From Sva-07 sp963717385 (GTDB lineage Bacteria; Actinomycetota; Acidimicrobiia; Acidimicrobiales; Ilumatobacteraceae): DNA of 64,000 bases. Where the stretch lies: the NCBI GenBank assembly GCA_963717385.1, contig CAVQWE010000018.1, forward strand, positions 62,001 through 126,000. The letters are read 5' to 3'. This document shows, piece by piece, positions 16,922 to 25,784 of this stretch (position 1 is its first letter; each line of letters opens with the position of its first letter). The notes beneath the pieces are model-generated. The model was not told the DNA's origin. It made no database searches and saw only the letters and a program-made list of their open reading frames with translations. Position numbers and translations under genes: made by a program.

Positions 16922-18649
16922 TCACGCTCCTGATGGTGCGGGCTTGGCGCCTCGGATGAGACGTCCGGGCAACGCCTCGGTGGCGACGCCGTCGTGGTAG
17001 GTCTCCTGGCCGGCGACGATCGTGTGGCGCCAGCCGTCGGCGCGTTGCAGTAGACGGCGACCTCGGGCCGGGAGATCGTGGACGATCTGAGGCTTGTGCA
17101 GTCGCAGCTTGTCGAAGTCGACCACGTTGAGATCGGCGCGGTAGCCGGGCGCAATGACGCCACGGTCGTACAGCCCGACAGTGCGGGCCGTGTCGCGGCA
17201 GTGGCGCTGCACCAGGAACGGCAGCGGGATCCGATCGTGGTCGCGATCGCGTCCCCAGTAGGCGAGCAGCGTGGTGGGGAAGCTGCCGTCGCAGATCGTG
17301 CCGACGTGGGCGCCGCCGTCGGCGAGGCCCGGCACGGTGTGCGGATGCACGAGCATCTCATGGCAGCCGTCGAGGTTGCCGTCGACGTAGTTGAGGAACG
17401 GCAGGTACAGCAGCCCGTGGCCGTCGTCGGCGAGCAATGCGTCGAGTGCCACCTCCTCGGGGCTGCGACCAGAACGAGCGGCGACCGCTGCGATCGAGGT
17501 GTCGAGCGACGGTTCGTAGTCGGGTTCGTCGGTCATCTCGAACATCATCTCGAAGCGCCCGATCAGGTTCCCCCCGAGCTTGTCGCGGGTGCGTTCGACG
17601 GCCTCGTCGAGCAATCGGTCGCGTACGGTCTGGTCGCGTAGCGCCGCGACACGTTCGGCGAGCGGACGGTCGGCGAGCGAGCGGTAGACCGAGTTGGCGA
17701 GGAACGGGTTGAGCGTGCATTCGAACCCGAGGATCAGCCCCACGGCTCGGGGAGCGACTTGGCCGGTCATCGCGAGACCGTCGGCGTTGGCTGCGGTGAG
17801 CCGGCCGAGCAGGCCGCGGAACGCGTCGGGCACCATTGGGTTGCGGGCGATCGAGATCGACATCGGGCGACCCGACGTGGCGACCATCTCACGCAACATG
17901 GCGAATTCGCCGTCGGGATCGATGAAGTCGGAGACCACCTGCAGCACGCCGGTGCCGGTGGCGCCGACTCCTTGGGCGATGCCGATCAGCTCGTCGGGTG
18001 CAGCGGTGAGCGTGGGGGTGTATGCGCCCGTGGACGTCTTGTGGTTGCGCGTGCGGCTCGTGGTGAACCCGAGCGCTCCGGCTTCGATGCCCTGGCGGGC
18101 GAGTTCGGCCATGGCCGCGATGTCGTCGGGTGTGGCGTCTTCATGGTTGGCACCGCGCTCGCCCATCACGTTGAGACGCAGCGCGCCATGGGGTACCTGC
18201 ATCGCAACGTCGATGTCGTGGGGGATCGAGTCGACGGCATCGAGGAACTCGCCGAACGAGTTCCAGTTCCATTTCAAGCCTTCGTGCAGCGCCGCTCCGG
18301 GTATGTCTTCGACGCCCTCCATCAACTCGATCAGCTTGTCGTGATCGGCGTCGTGCACCGGGGCGAACCCAACACCGCAGTTTCCGGTGACCACCGTGGT
18401 CACCCCGTGCCACGACGACGGCTGCAACCGATGGTCCCAGGTTGCTTGGCCGTCGTAGTGCGAGTGGATGTCGACGATGCCCGGGATCACCAGCGCTCCG
18501 CCGGCGTCGATTTCACGTTCGCCGGACTCGCCGATGATGCCGACGTCGACGATGATGCCGTCGTGCACGGCAACATCGGCGTTGCGGGCCTTGATGCCGG
18601 TGCCGTCGATGACGGAGCCGCCGCGGATGATCAGGTCGTAGTCGGCCAT
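16922..18649 (-). CDS. N-acyl-D-amino-acid deacylase-like amidohydrolase
   Basis: A 575-aa amidohydrolase-superfamily enzyme. DYDLIIRGGSVIDGTG opens the small beta domain, DIHSHYDGQATWD gives the HxH-type metal ligands, and VTGNCGVGFAPV and DGGAHVGTICDGS are typical of the D-aminoacylase branch. These enzymes hydrolyse N-acyl-D-amino acids or related amides. It is the first gene of a three-gene operon with TauD and aminotransferase genes. Exact substrate unknown. Confidence 0.85.
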   Translation of the reverse strand: MADYDLIIRGGSVIDGTGIKARNADVAVHDGIIVDVGIIGESGEREIDAGGALVIPGIVDIHSHYDGQATWDHRLQPSSWHGVTTVVTGNCGVGFAPVHDADHDKLIELMEGVEDIPGAALHEGLKWNWNSFGEFLDAVDSIPHDIDVAMQVPHGALRLNVMGERGANHEDATPDDIAAMAELARQGIEAGALGFTTSRTRNHKTSTGAYTPTLTAAPDELIGIAQGVGATGTGVLQVVSDFIDPDGEFAMLREMVATSGRPMSISIARNPMVPDAFRGLLGRLTAANADGLAMTGQVAPRAVGLILGFECTLNPFLANSVYRSLADRPLAERVAALRDQTVRDRLLDEAVERTRDKLGGNLIGRFEMMFEMTDEPDYEPSLDTSIAAVAARSGRSPEEVALDALLADDGHGLLYLPFLNYVDGNLDGCHEMLVHPHTVPGLADGGAHVGTICDGSFPTTLLAYWGRDRDHDRIPLPFLVQRHCRDTARTVGLYDRGVIAPGYRADLNVVDFDKLRLHKPQIVHDLPARGRRLLQRADGWRHTIVAGQETYHDGVATEALPGRLIRGAKPAPSGA

Positions 18650-18726
18650 GTCGCAGTCTCGCGTGTCGGTCGAGGCCGCTGATCACCGAGCGCACAGGGT
18701 GGCGTCTCTCGATGGATTCGGTCTCG

Positions 18727-18732
18727 TAGGAT
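18727..18732 (+). promoter_or_regulatory. -10 box TAGGAT before DUF389 gene
   Basis: TAGGAT is 7 nt before GTG 18740. The GTG is out of frame with the main DUF389 frame by one base, which is why the start is uncertain. Confidence 0.4.
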
Positions 18733-18739
18733 CTCCGAC

Positions 18740-20333
18740 GTGACGCAACACGCCGAGCCCGAGGCTCGAGGTCGACGACGACCCGAGCCTCGGCGTGCAC
18801 CGTCGGAACCGCAAACGCTGGTGGCACCGCCACCTCGACTCCGAAGAACGCCAGCGGGTGATGATCGAGCTGGCGATCAAGCGTCAACACCACAACGCGT
18901 TTCGATTCGGGCTGATGATCGCGCTCTCGGTGGTCGTCGCGGTGATGGGGATGTCGGCCGACTCCGCAGCGGTCGTGATCGGCGCCATGCTGCTCGCCCC
19001 GCTCATGCAGCCGGTCCTGGCCACCGCCGCTTGCATCGCCATGGCGCTGTTCCGCAGGGCTGCGACGGCGTTCGGGGTCGTGCTCCTGGCCACCGTCGGG
19101 TCGGTCGCGCTGGCCTATGTGTTGTCGGCGTTGTTCGTCAACGGCGAGCTCCCCAACGAGGTGACCAGCCGCACAGCGCCCGACATCCGCGACCTCGTGG
19201 TGGCGCTTGCTGCGGGAACTGCCGGCGCCTACGCCACCGTTCGCAAAGACGTGTCGGCGTCGCTGCCGGGTGTGGCGGTGGCGGTCGCGCTCGTGCCCCC
19301 GCTGGCGGCGATCGGGATTTCGATGGAAGCCGGCAATCCCACGTTCGCCTGGGGTGCTGTGCTGCTCTACATCACGAACCTGATCGCCATCATCTTTGCC
19401 GGGGTGGTGGTGTTCGTGGTCACCGGGTTCGTGCCGCCACGTCGCTTGGCCAACACGTTTCGTCGTTCGTCGCTCGTCGTGGCCACCGTCGGGGTCTTCG
19501 TCGTGGCGATTGCGTTGCCGCTCTACGACGCATCGACATCGGCAGTCGAGCGGTCCGAGCAGGAACTCGAAGCGTTGGAGATCGTGTCCGTCTGGCTCGG
19601 CCCGACCGACCGCCGTTCTGCACCGCAGGTGACCTTCGACGGCGACCGGATCACCGTGTCGGTCCGCAGTTTCGACACCGCTCCTGATCCGCAACCGCTC
19701 CTCGATGCGATGGCAAGTGCCTTCGGTGAGGATCGGATCGTCTCGATCGAATGGGATCGCGTCGAACAGGCCACCACGACCACGATCGCCGTCACGACCA
19801 CCACGATCGTGACCGACGAGGAGCAGCTTGCGGTCGATGTCGAGGTGATCGTCGACCAGTGGCTGGTCGACCTCGGACCCGAGGCCGCCGCACGTCGAGA
19901 CGCGCTCACCGTCATCGGCAACGTCGTACGTCTCGACGCCAGCGGCACGATCGACGCACCGTCTCTGGACTCGCTGACATCGCTGCTCGACGACGAACTC
20001 GACCGGACGCTCGAGGTGCAGCTGACCTGGCTGCAGCGCACTCCGGTGTCGGGGGGCACCGTCGTCCCGACCCCTGATGAGGTCGTTGCCGATCGAATCG
20101 CCAGCCTCGCGCTCGAGTGGGCGGTGGTGAACGAGGTGTCGGTGGTGACGACCAGCTTCGATGGCGCCGATGCCATCGTCGAGATCGTCGGCGCCGAGGC
20201 CCCCGATGCCACCGATCTCGTCGCGGACATCACCGACCTGATCGACGACGTCGACACGGTGACCGTGCTGTTCATCGAGCGCCGCGACATCAGCACGACC
20301 ACGACCACCACCACGACCACCGTGGCGAGCTGA
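18740..20333 (+). CDS. DUF389 membrane protein with Thr-rich linker and tail
   Basis: The continuous frame begins at GTG 18795 (512 aa). A leaderless-type GTG at 18740 would add an acidic N-terminus if one base near 18770 were removed. About six hydrophobic segments (MGMSADSAAVVIGAMLLAPL, AVALVPPLAAIGI) match DUF389, a family of unknown function related to the YwsA/TIGR00341 group. After the membrane part comes an extracytoplasmic-looking region with two duplicated ~80-aa halves separated by a TTTTI-rich linker, and the protein ends in nine consecutive threonines. Function unknown. Confidence 0.72.
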
Positions 20334-20350
20334 GCGTCGTCCCTGCAAGA

Positions 20351-20366
20351 CTTCCGGCGACGGAAG
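20351..20366 (+). terminator. Small perfect hairpin after DUF389 gene
   Basis: CTTCCG and CGGAAG pair around a GCGA tetraloop 18 nt after the stop. Its right arm also supplies the purine-rich stretch before the next ATG, so it could instead mask that ribosome-binding site. Confidence 0.35.
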
Positions 20367-20376
20367 GGAGTTTCGA

Positions 20377-20874
20377 ATGGGATTCAAACAGGAGCATCTC
20401 GGCCCGTGGCTGGCGGCTCAGGCACCAGGTGAGTCGTTGGTGAGCTATGTGGTGACGAGCGTCGGTTCGGTCGGCAGTACCAACGTCGGGTCCGGATTGA
20501 GCGCGTCATCGTCGAGCGGCATCGAGCGTCGCATGGCGTTCGCCGAGACCCTCGGCGCCGAGACCAACATCACTCGCGACACCACCTTCTGGGCGCTCAC
20601 CGATCGCCGACTCATCCTCGGGACGCGGTCGGGCGTGCGGAACCGCCCGAAGGAACTCCTTCACAGCGCACCCGTCGAACAGGTCACGGTGCACTGGTTC
20701 GACGACGACGAGGGTGGTGGCAATCGGTTCCGTCACTTCGTGACCGACTTCGGCGATGGCACGATCCGCGCCGACCGAACTGGTCTGACGGTGCTGGGGC
20801 GGTCGGCGAACTCGAACGCCGATGCGTTCCTCGACGCCCTCGGCGACCGGGCCGTGCCGCTGCCCGTCGGCTGA
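20377..20874 (+). CDS. Hypothetical protein
   Basis: I do not recognise this 165-aa protein. A Ser/Gly-rich stretch near residues 28-50 (VGSVGSTNVGSGLSAS) is followed by a beta-rich region with TFWALTDRRLILGTRSG, which resembles the strand pattern of bacterial PH-like domains (a protein, then DRRL and a turn). No signal peptide or membrane segment. ATG follows a strong GGAAGGGAG ribosome-binding site. Probable cytosolic PH-like protein; low certainty. Confidence 0.6.
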   Translation: MGFKQEHLGPWLAAQAPGESLVSYVVTSVGSVGSTNVGSGLSASSSSGIERRMAFAETLGAETNITRDTTFWALTDRRLILGTRSGVRNRPKELLHSAPVEQVTVHWFDDDEGGGNRFRHFVTDFGDGTIRADRTGLTVLGRSANSNADAFLDALGDRAVPLPVG

Positions 20875-20973
20875 TCGGCCTGGCCAACTGCAGTCCGATC
20901 CCTGCCGCGCAATCGCAGGCGAATACGGTCGGGCACGTCGCCGCAACACGGCCAGCGGGACGAAGGAGGGGAC

Positions 20974-22260
20974 GTGACCGACCAACACGACGAGCGAGTG
21001 ATGCCACCGGGGATCGGCTGGCCGGCTGCCGATGACATCTTCACCGACAACGTCCGGTTCGGTGACATCGACGCCTGGAACCGGGAGGCGGTGCGGATCC
21101 ACGAGGAGCAGGGCGGTTTCTACCGGATCGAACGGGAAGGGTTTCCGTCGATCCTCGCCGTGCTCGACCATGCCTCGGTCCTCGACATCGAGCGCCAACC
21201 GGAACTGTTCACCAACGGTCCGGCGCCGGTACTCACCACGCAGGAGGCGCTCGACAATCCGCCGCCGATCGAACTCAAGACGCTGATCCACATGGACGGC
21301 GACGAGCACACGGCCTACCGCAAGCTCGGCCTCCCGCAGTTCAAGCCGGCGAGCCTCGATCGTTTGCGCGATCGCCTCGACGAACTCAGCGAGCAAGCAG
21401 CTGCGACGTTGCGCGACGCCGGTGGCGAACTCGACTTCTCCACCGATGTGGCGTTGCCGTATCCCCTGCAGGTGATCCTGAAAATCCTCGGACTTCCCGA
21501 GGACGACTATCCCCGCATGCTGCAACTCACCCAGCAGCTCTTCGGTGGCGAAGACCCCGACCTGCAACGCGAGGAGCTCAGCCCCGAGGCGATCGGCGCC
21601 ATCCTCATGGACTTCATGGCCTACTTCTCCGGCATCACCCTGGACCGGCGAACCAACCCCACCGACGACCTGGCCTCGCTCATCGCCAACGGCCGACTCG
21701 GCACCGGTCCCGATGCGCCACCGCTCGGCGATCTGGAGACGATCGGCTACTACATCATCGTGGCCACCGCCGGCCACGACACGACCTCGAGTGCGATGGC
21801 CGGTGGGTTCCGCGCACTCGTGGAGCATCCCGATCAGCTCGCACTGCTCCAGGAGCGACCCGAGCTGATGAACAACGCGATCGAGGAGATGCTGCGCTGG
21901 ACCGCCCCGGTGCGGCACTTCATGCGTTGCGCCACCGCCGACACTGAACTCGGTGGCCACGCGATCGCCAAGGGTGAGTTCGTGTACCTGTCGTACAAGG
22001 GGGCGAACCTCGACCCGAAGGTGTTCGCCGATCCGTTGCGCTTCGACATCGAACGATCCAATGCCGATCGTCAGATCTCGTTCGGTTTCGGCAAGCACTT
22101 CTGCATGGGCGCACAGCTCGCCCGCATGGAACTGCGCTCGCTGTTCAACCGCATCATCCCGATGATCGACTCGGTCGAATTCGCCGGCGAACCCACGATG
22201 GCGCAGACCACGTTCGTCGGCGGCCCGAAGGCACTCCCGATCCGCTACACCCTGCGATGA
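20974..22260 (+). CDS. Cytochrome P450
   Basis: A soluble bacterial P450 of 428 aa. The I-helix motif AGHDTTSSAM, the ExxR helix in AIEEMLRWTAPVRHFMR and the heme-binding FGFGKHFCMGAQ (ligand cysteine about residue 377) are all present. It resembles actinobacterial CYP families acting on steroids, terpenes or fatty acids; substrate open. No ferredoxin or reductase gene is adjacent, so redox partners must be encoded elsewhere. GTG start after GGAGGGGAC. Confidence 0.93.
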   Translation: MTDQHDERVMPPGIGWPAADDIFTDNVRFGDIDAWNREAVRIHEEQGGFYRIEREGFPSILAVLDHASVLDIERQPELFTNGPAPVLTTQEALDNPPPIELKTLIHMDGDEHTAYRKLGLPQFKPASLDRLRDRLDELSEQAAATLRDAGGELDFSTDVALPYPLQVILKILGLPEDDYPRMLQLTQQLFGGEDPDLQREELSPEAIGAILMDFMAYFSGITLDRRTNPTDDLASLIANGRLGTGPDAPPLGDLETIGYYIIVATAGHDTTSSAMAGGFRALVEHPDQLALLQERPELMNNAIEEMLRWTAPVRHFMRCATADTELGGHAIAKGEFVYLSYKGANLDPKVFADPLRFDIERSNADRQISFGFGKHFCMGAQLARMELRSLFNRIIPMIDSVEFAGEPTMAQTTFVGGPKALPIRYTLR

Positions 22261-22270
22261 CCAGCGAACG

Positions 22271-22816
22271 ATGAGCGAATCCACCAGGTCTGCGGGTCTG
22301 GTTCATCGCTCGGGCCGGCTCGAGGATGCACCAGCCATCGCGGACTACTACCACCGCTGCTGGCTCGATGCGAATGCCGCGGCGATCGAAGCGCAGGCGG
22401 AAGTGGGCATGGACGCGTCGATGTGGCTCGATTTCTTCGGTGATCGGCTCTCACCGGACAACCCGATGCGAACGGTGGTCGCAACGCACGAGGGGGTGGT
22501 GATCGGCCACGTCCAGGTGCAGGACAACCACCTCGTGCACCTGTTCGTCGACCCCGACCATCAGGGTGCCGGGATCGGCAGGCAGATGCTGGGGATCGGC
22601 GAGCAATTGATCGTCACTGCAGGCCACGCCGACGGAGAACTGCACACTCGGGTCGACAATGAGCGAGCCCTCGCGTTGTACGCCTCAGCCGGATGGCAAC
22701 TCACCGATCAGCTGATCCACAGCGCCGACCACGGCATCGAGTACGACGAACACGTCCTGGTGAAGCACCTCGTCGATGGTGAACGCGACGACATTTCACG
22801 ATCGTCACCGTCGTGA
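22271..22816 (+). CDS. GNAT family N-acetyltransferase
   Basis: A 181-aa acyltransferase. LVHLFVDPDHQGAGIGRQML is the acetyl-CoA-binding motif A, and RVDNERALALYASAGWQL motif B. Eleven bp follow the P450 stop, so the two may be co-transcribed. The stop overlaps the GTG of the HIT remnant by 4 nt. Substrate unknown. Confidence 0.82.
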   Translation: MSESTRSAGLVHRSGRLEDAPAIADYYHRCWLDANAAAIEAQAEVGMDASMWLDFFGDRLSPDNPMRTVVATHEGVVIGHVQVQDNHLVHLFVDPDHQGAGIGRQMLGIGEQLIVTAGHADGELHTRVDNERALALYASAGWQLTDQLIHSADHGIEYDEHVLVKHLVDGERDDISRSSPS

Positions 22817-23058
22817 CGGAGCAGGCTGAGGCGACCAAGGAGTGCGTGTTCTGCGCGATCGTTGCCGGAACGGCTCCCTGCGCCAAGGTGTTCGAGGATG
22901 CAACGACGTTCGCTTTCATGGACATCGAGCCCGGCGCTGATGGCCACGTACTCGCCGCGCACGCACAGGCGCTCGCCCACGGCCTTGTAGCACCTGGTGA
23001 AGCCATGAGCGCACCACTGCATCGCTCGCTGGCACCGTTCGACTCGCAGCACGGTTGA
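22813..23058 (+). pseudogene. N-terminal remnant of a HIT-family protein
   Basis: 81 codons. The first ~45 residues (CVFCAIVAGTAPCAKVFED, AFMDIEPGADGHVL) match the start of HIT nucleotide-binding hydrolases, which are normally 105-145 aa. The remainder is unrelated and the catalytic His-x-His-x-His triad is absent in all frames before the next gene. The gene is therefore inactive as a HIT hydrolase. Only about 20 bp separate it from the next start, consistent with loss of the 3' half. Confidence 0.7.
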
Positions 23059-23068
23059 GGTCGGGGCG

Positions 23069-23074
23069 TACCTT
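23069..23074 (+). promoter_or_regulatory. -10 box TACCTT, leaderless MFS start
   Basis: TACCTT is 6 nt before ATG 23081 and decides that start over the GTG three bases upstream. Confidence 0.5.
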
Positions 23075-23080
23075 CGGGTG

Positions 23081-24661
23081 ATGGCGACCGCCTCATCGGT
23101 ACCGGGGATGACGAACCGACGGCTGTGGGTGGTGCTCGGCGGGCTGATGTTGGCGGTGCTCCTGGCCTCGATGGAGATCTCGATCATCGCCACCGCGCTG
23201 CCGACCATCGCCGGCGAATTCAATGCCTTCGAGAGTTTCGCCTGGGTGGGCACGGCCTACATTGCGGCCGCGGCCATCGGCACGCCGCTGTTGGGCAAGT
23301 TGTCCGATCTGTACGGACGTCGGATCGTGTTCCAAGCGACGATGGCGCTGTTCATCGTCGGGTCGTTGCTGTGCGGGCTGGCGCAATCGATGAACCAACT
23401 GATCGGTGCCAGAGCGATCCAGGGCCTCGGCGGCGGAGCGATTCAAGCGTTGGCCTTCGCGATCCTCGGCGACATCCTCCCTCCCCGCGAACGCGGCCGC
23501 TACATCGGCTACTTCACGCTCGCGTTCGTGGGTGCCGCGCTACTCGGACCGTTGATTGGCGGATTCATCATCGACAACTGGTCGTGGCCGTGGATCTTCT
23601 ACATCAACGTGCCGCTCGCCGGTGCCGCCAGCATCATCACGTACTTCGCGCTCGATCTGCCGTTCCCGCGCCGCAAGGCGCGGATCGATGTTGCCGGGGC
23701 TGCGCTGCTGGCGTTCACGATCGGTGCGTTGATGATCGGTCTCGAGATCGGCGGCAAGGGCGGATGGGGCGACCCCGGTGTGCTCGCCCTGTTCAGCAGC
23801 GCCGCGGTCGGTCTGGTGGTGTTCGTCCTCGTCGAACGGCGCGCCGCCGAGCCGATGATCCCACTGCACCTCTTCACCAACCGGGTGGTGGTGACGTGCG
23901 TGATCGCCGGTACGTGCGCGGGCACGATCGCCTACGGCACCGGCCAGTTCCTTCCGCTGTACTTCCAGGACTCGCTGTTCGTGTCGCCGACCGAGTCGGG
24001 TCTGCGCATGCTGCCGCAGATGTTCGGTGTCACGCTTGGCACGTTCGGCATCGGACGGCTGATCCTGCGAACCGGCCGATACAAGACATTCCCGGTGGTG
24101 GGCTCGACGGTGGCGGCGGCCGGGGCGTTCGCGATCAGTTTCATCACTGGTTCCACGCCGTATGCATGGCTGATCGCGCCGATGATCGGTATCGGTTTCG
24201 GGATGGCCGCGATCTTCACGACCACGTCGATCGCCACACAGAACGCCGTCGAGTTCCGCGACCTCGGGGTGGCGACCGCCACGATCATGTTCTTCCGGAT
24301 GCTCGGCGGGGCGATCGGCCTGGCCATCTTCGGCACGATCCTCAACGCCACGATCCGTCGTGAGATCCCGGCCCGGCTCGGCATCAGCCCCGACGACGCC
24401 TCCGATCTGATCCGCGAGCCAGCGAGCATCGAGGCCCTGCCAGCAGCAAGTCGCGACGCGGTGGTCGAAGCGGTCGCCACCGGTGTCGGCCAGATCTATC
24501 TGGTGTCGGCGCTCGTGATGGTGGTCGGGCTGATCGCGGCGATCCTCATGCCCGAGCAACCGTTGCGGGCGCGAGCTGGCCTCTCCGACGCACTCGAACA
24601 GATCGCTGTCGCACCTACCGGTGGCAACACGTCGGCACCGGTTGTCGGCCGGTTGGACTGA
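23081..24661 (+). CDS. MFS drug transporter, EmrB/QacA (DHA2) type
   Basis: 526 aa with about fourteen hydrophobic segments. The motif LGKLSDLYGRRIVFQ follows helix 2, and RAIQGLGGGAIQALAFAI and LGPLIGGFIIDNWSWPWIFY (motif C region) are characteristic of proton-coupled multidrug exporters. No regulator is adjacent. The stop codon is inside a palindrome shared with the convergent ROK kinase gene. Confidence 0.9.
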   Translation: MATASSVPGMTNRRLWVVLGGLMLAVLLASMEISIIATALPTIAGEFNAFESFAWVGTAYIAAAAIGTPLLGKLSDLYGRRIVFQATMALFIVGSLLCGLAQSMNQLIGARAIQGLGGGAIQALAFAILGDILPPRERGRYIGYFTLAFVGAALLGPLIGGFIIDNWSWPWIFYINVPLAGAASIITYFALDLPFPRRKARIDVAGAALLAFTIGALMIGLEIGGKGGWGDPGVLALFSSAAVGLVVFVLVERRAAEPMIPLHLFTNRVVVTCVIAGTCAGTIAYGTGQFLPLYFQDSLFVSPTESGLRMLPQMFGVTLGTFGIGRLILRTGRYKTFPVVGSTVAAAGAFAISFITGSTPYAWLIAPMIGIGFGMAAIFTTTSIATQNAVEFRDLGVATATIMFFRMLGGAIGLAIFGTILNATIRREIPARLGISPDDASDLIREPASIEALPAASRDAVVEAVATGVGQIYLVSALVMVVGLIAAILMPEQPLRARAGLSDALEQIAVAPTGGNTSAPVVGRLD

Positions 24662-24681
24662 CCGACCCCACGGTCCGTCAG
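24658..24681. terminator. Bidirectional hairpin between MFS and ROK genes
   Basis: CTGACCGACC pairs with GGTCCGTCAG (nine of ten pairs) around CCAC. The TGA stops of both convergent genes (24659-24661 and, minus strand, 24678-24680) lie in the arms. Arm sequence resembles that at 33353-33379. Confidence 0.7.
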
Positions 24682-25772
24682 CCGAGGGTGCGCAGGGCGG
24701 CGAGCGCTGCGCCGCGAGCGCCGGCCATGTCGAGGTCGAGGACGAGTTCGAACTCGGTCCGCTCTGCCTGCTCGGACCGCAAATTCGTGTGTGCCCGCAC
24801 GGTGTCGAGGAACCAGGTGCGGAACCAGGGAGCGGTCTCGACCACGCCGCCGCCCACGAAGAAGGCGTCGGGGTCGACGAAGTTGGCGGCCAGCGTGAAC
24901 AGGTGACCGAGCGCCTTGGCCTGCTGCTCGAAGATCGCCATCGACATCGGATCGTGGTCACGTTCGGCCAGGGTGCGTACCTGCTTGGCAGCGCTCGCCG
25001 GGTCGACGCCGTGAAGCGGGTGCTCGGGGTACCGGCCGAGCCAGTACGGCAGGAGATGGTTCTTGATGCCGGTCAGCGACGCGTACGACTCGGCGTCGGA
25101 CACGAACCCGCAGGCGCACACCGGGACGGGCTGATCTGGTTCGACGATGCCGGTTGCAGGAATGTGCACATGACCGAGTTCGCCACCCATGCCGGCGGCC
25201 CCGATGACGATCCGGCCGTCGTGGATGACCCCGCCACCGAGCCCGGTACCGACGATGGCCGAGACCGACGAGCGGTCGATCGCCACAGCGCCGAAGTGTG
25301 CGTAGTGGGCGTACATCGCGGCAGCGTTGCCGTCGTTGGAGTACACCACCGGCTTGCCGAGCTCGGCCTCGAGCGCGCTTCGGATGTCGAATCCCCACCA
25401 GTCGGGACCCGAGAAGTTGGTGCTGCCCTTGCGCGACAGCACTCCGGTTGCGCCGGCCGGTCCGGGGGTGTCGAGCCCGACAGCGACCACGTCAGCGTGG
25501 TCGCGCCCCACGCTCGACAGGCCGAGTTCGTACGCCTGGCGGAGTGCAGCGAGCGCACCCGCCGGTCCGTCGAGCACCCGGCTGGGTACTTCGAGCAGCC
25601 CGTCGACGAGAAACGCGCCGCCGTGTGTGAGCACGGTCGTGTTGTTCGAGGTCCCACCGACGTCGATTCCGACGATCACCTCTCGTGTGTCCACGACGTC
25701 GACGGTACCCGGTCGGTCAGCCGACGAGCAGTGCTCGACCGAGGAGATCGGTGCAAGTGCACCTTGGCTCAT
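24678..25772 (-). CDS. ROK family sugar kinase-like protein
   Basis: 364 aa from ATG 25772; GTG 25694, closer to the conserved start, is an alternative. VIVGIDVGGTSNNTTVLT is the phosphate-1 motif and IVGTGLGGGVIHDG with GGELGHVHI the ROK signature. The zinc motif that is usually CxCGxxGCxE is altered (CACGFVSDAESYAS), so zinc binding may be lost. Members phosphorylate glucose, N-acetylglucosamine or similar. It lies 12 bp after the Baeyer-Villiger monooxygenase stop, so it may be co-transcribed with it, though no shared function is obvious. Confidence 0.82.
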   Translation of the reverse strand: MSQGALAPISSVEHCSSADRPGTVDVVDTREVIVGIDVGGTSNNTTVLTHGGAFLVDGLLEVPSRVLDGPAGALAALRQAYELGLSSVGRDHADVVAVGLDTPGPAGATGVLSRKGSTNFSGPDWWGFDIRSALEAELGKPVVYSNDGNAAAMYAHYAHFGAVAIDRSSVSAIVGTGLGGGVIHDGRIVIGAAGMGGELGHVHIPATGIVEPDQPVPVCACGFVSDAESYASLTGIKNHLLPYWLGRYPEHPLHGVDPASAAKQVRTLAERDHDPMSMAIFEQQAKALGHLFTLAANFVDPDAFFVGGGVVETAPWFRTWFLDTVRAHTNLRSEQAERTEFELVLDLDMAGARGAALAALRTLG

Positions 25773-25784
25773 GGCTGTTGATGG

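Noticed and set aside
20287..20330. ACC/ACG run as a CRISPR or microsatellite element
   Set aside because: It is in frame and encodes threonine at the end of the DUF389 protein; no spacer structure.
18513..20387. 624-codon minus-strand frame
   Set aside because: Runs antisense to the DUF389 gene; its His/Arg/Asp bias is an artefact of codon periodicity.
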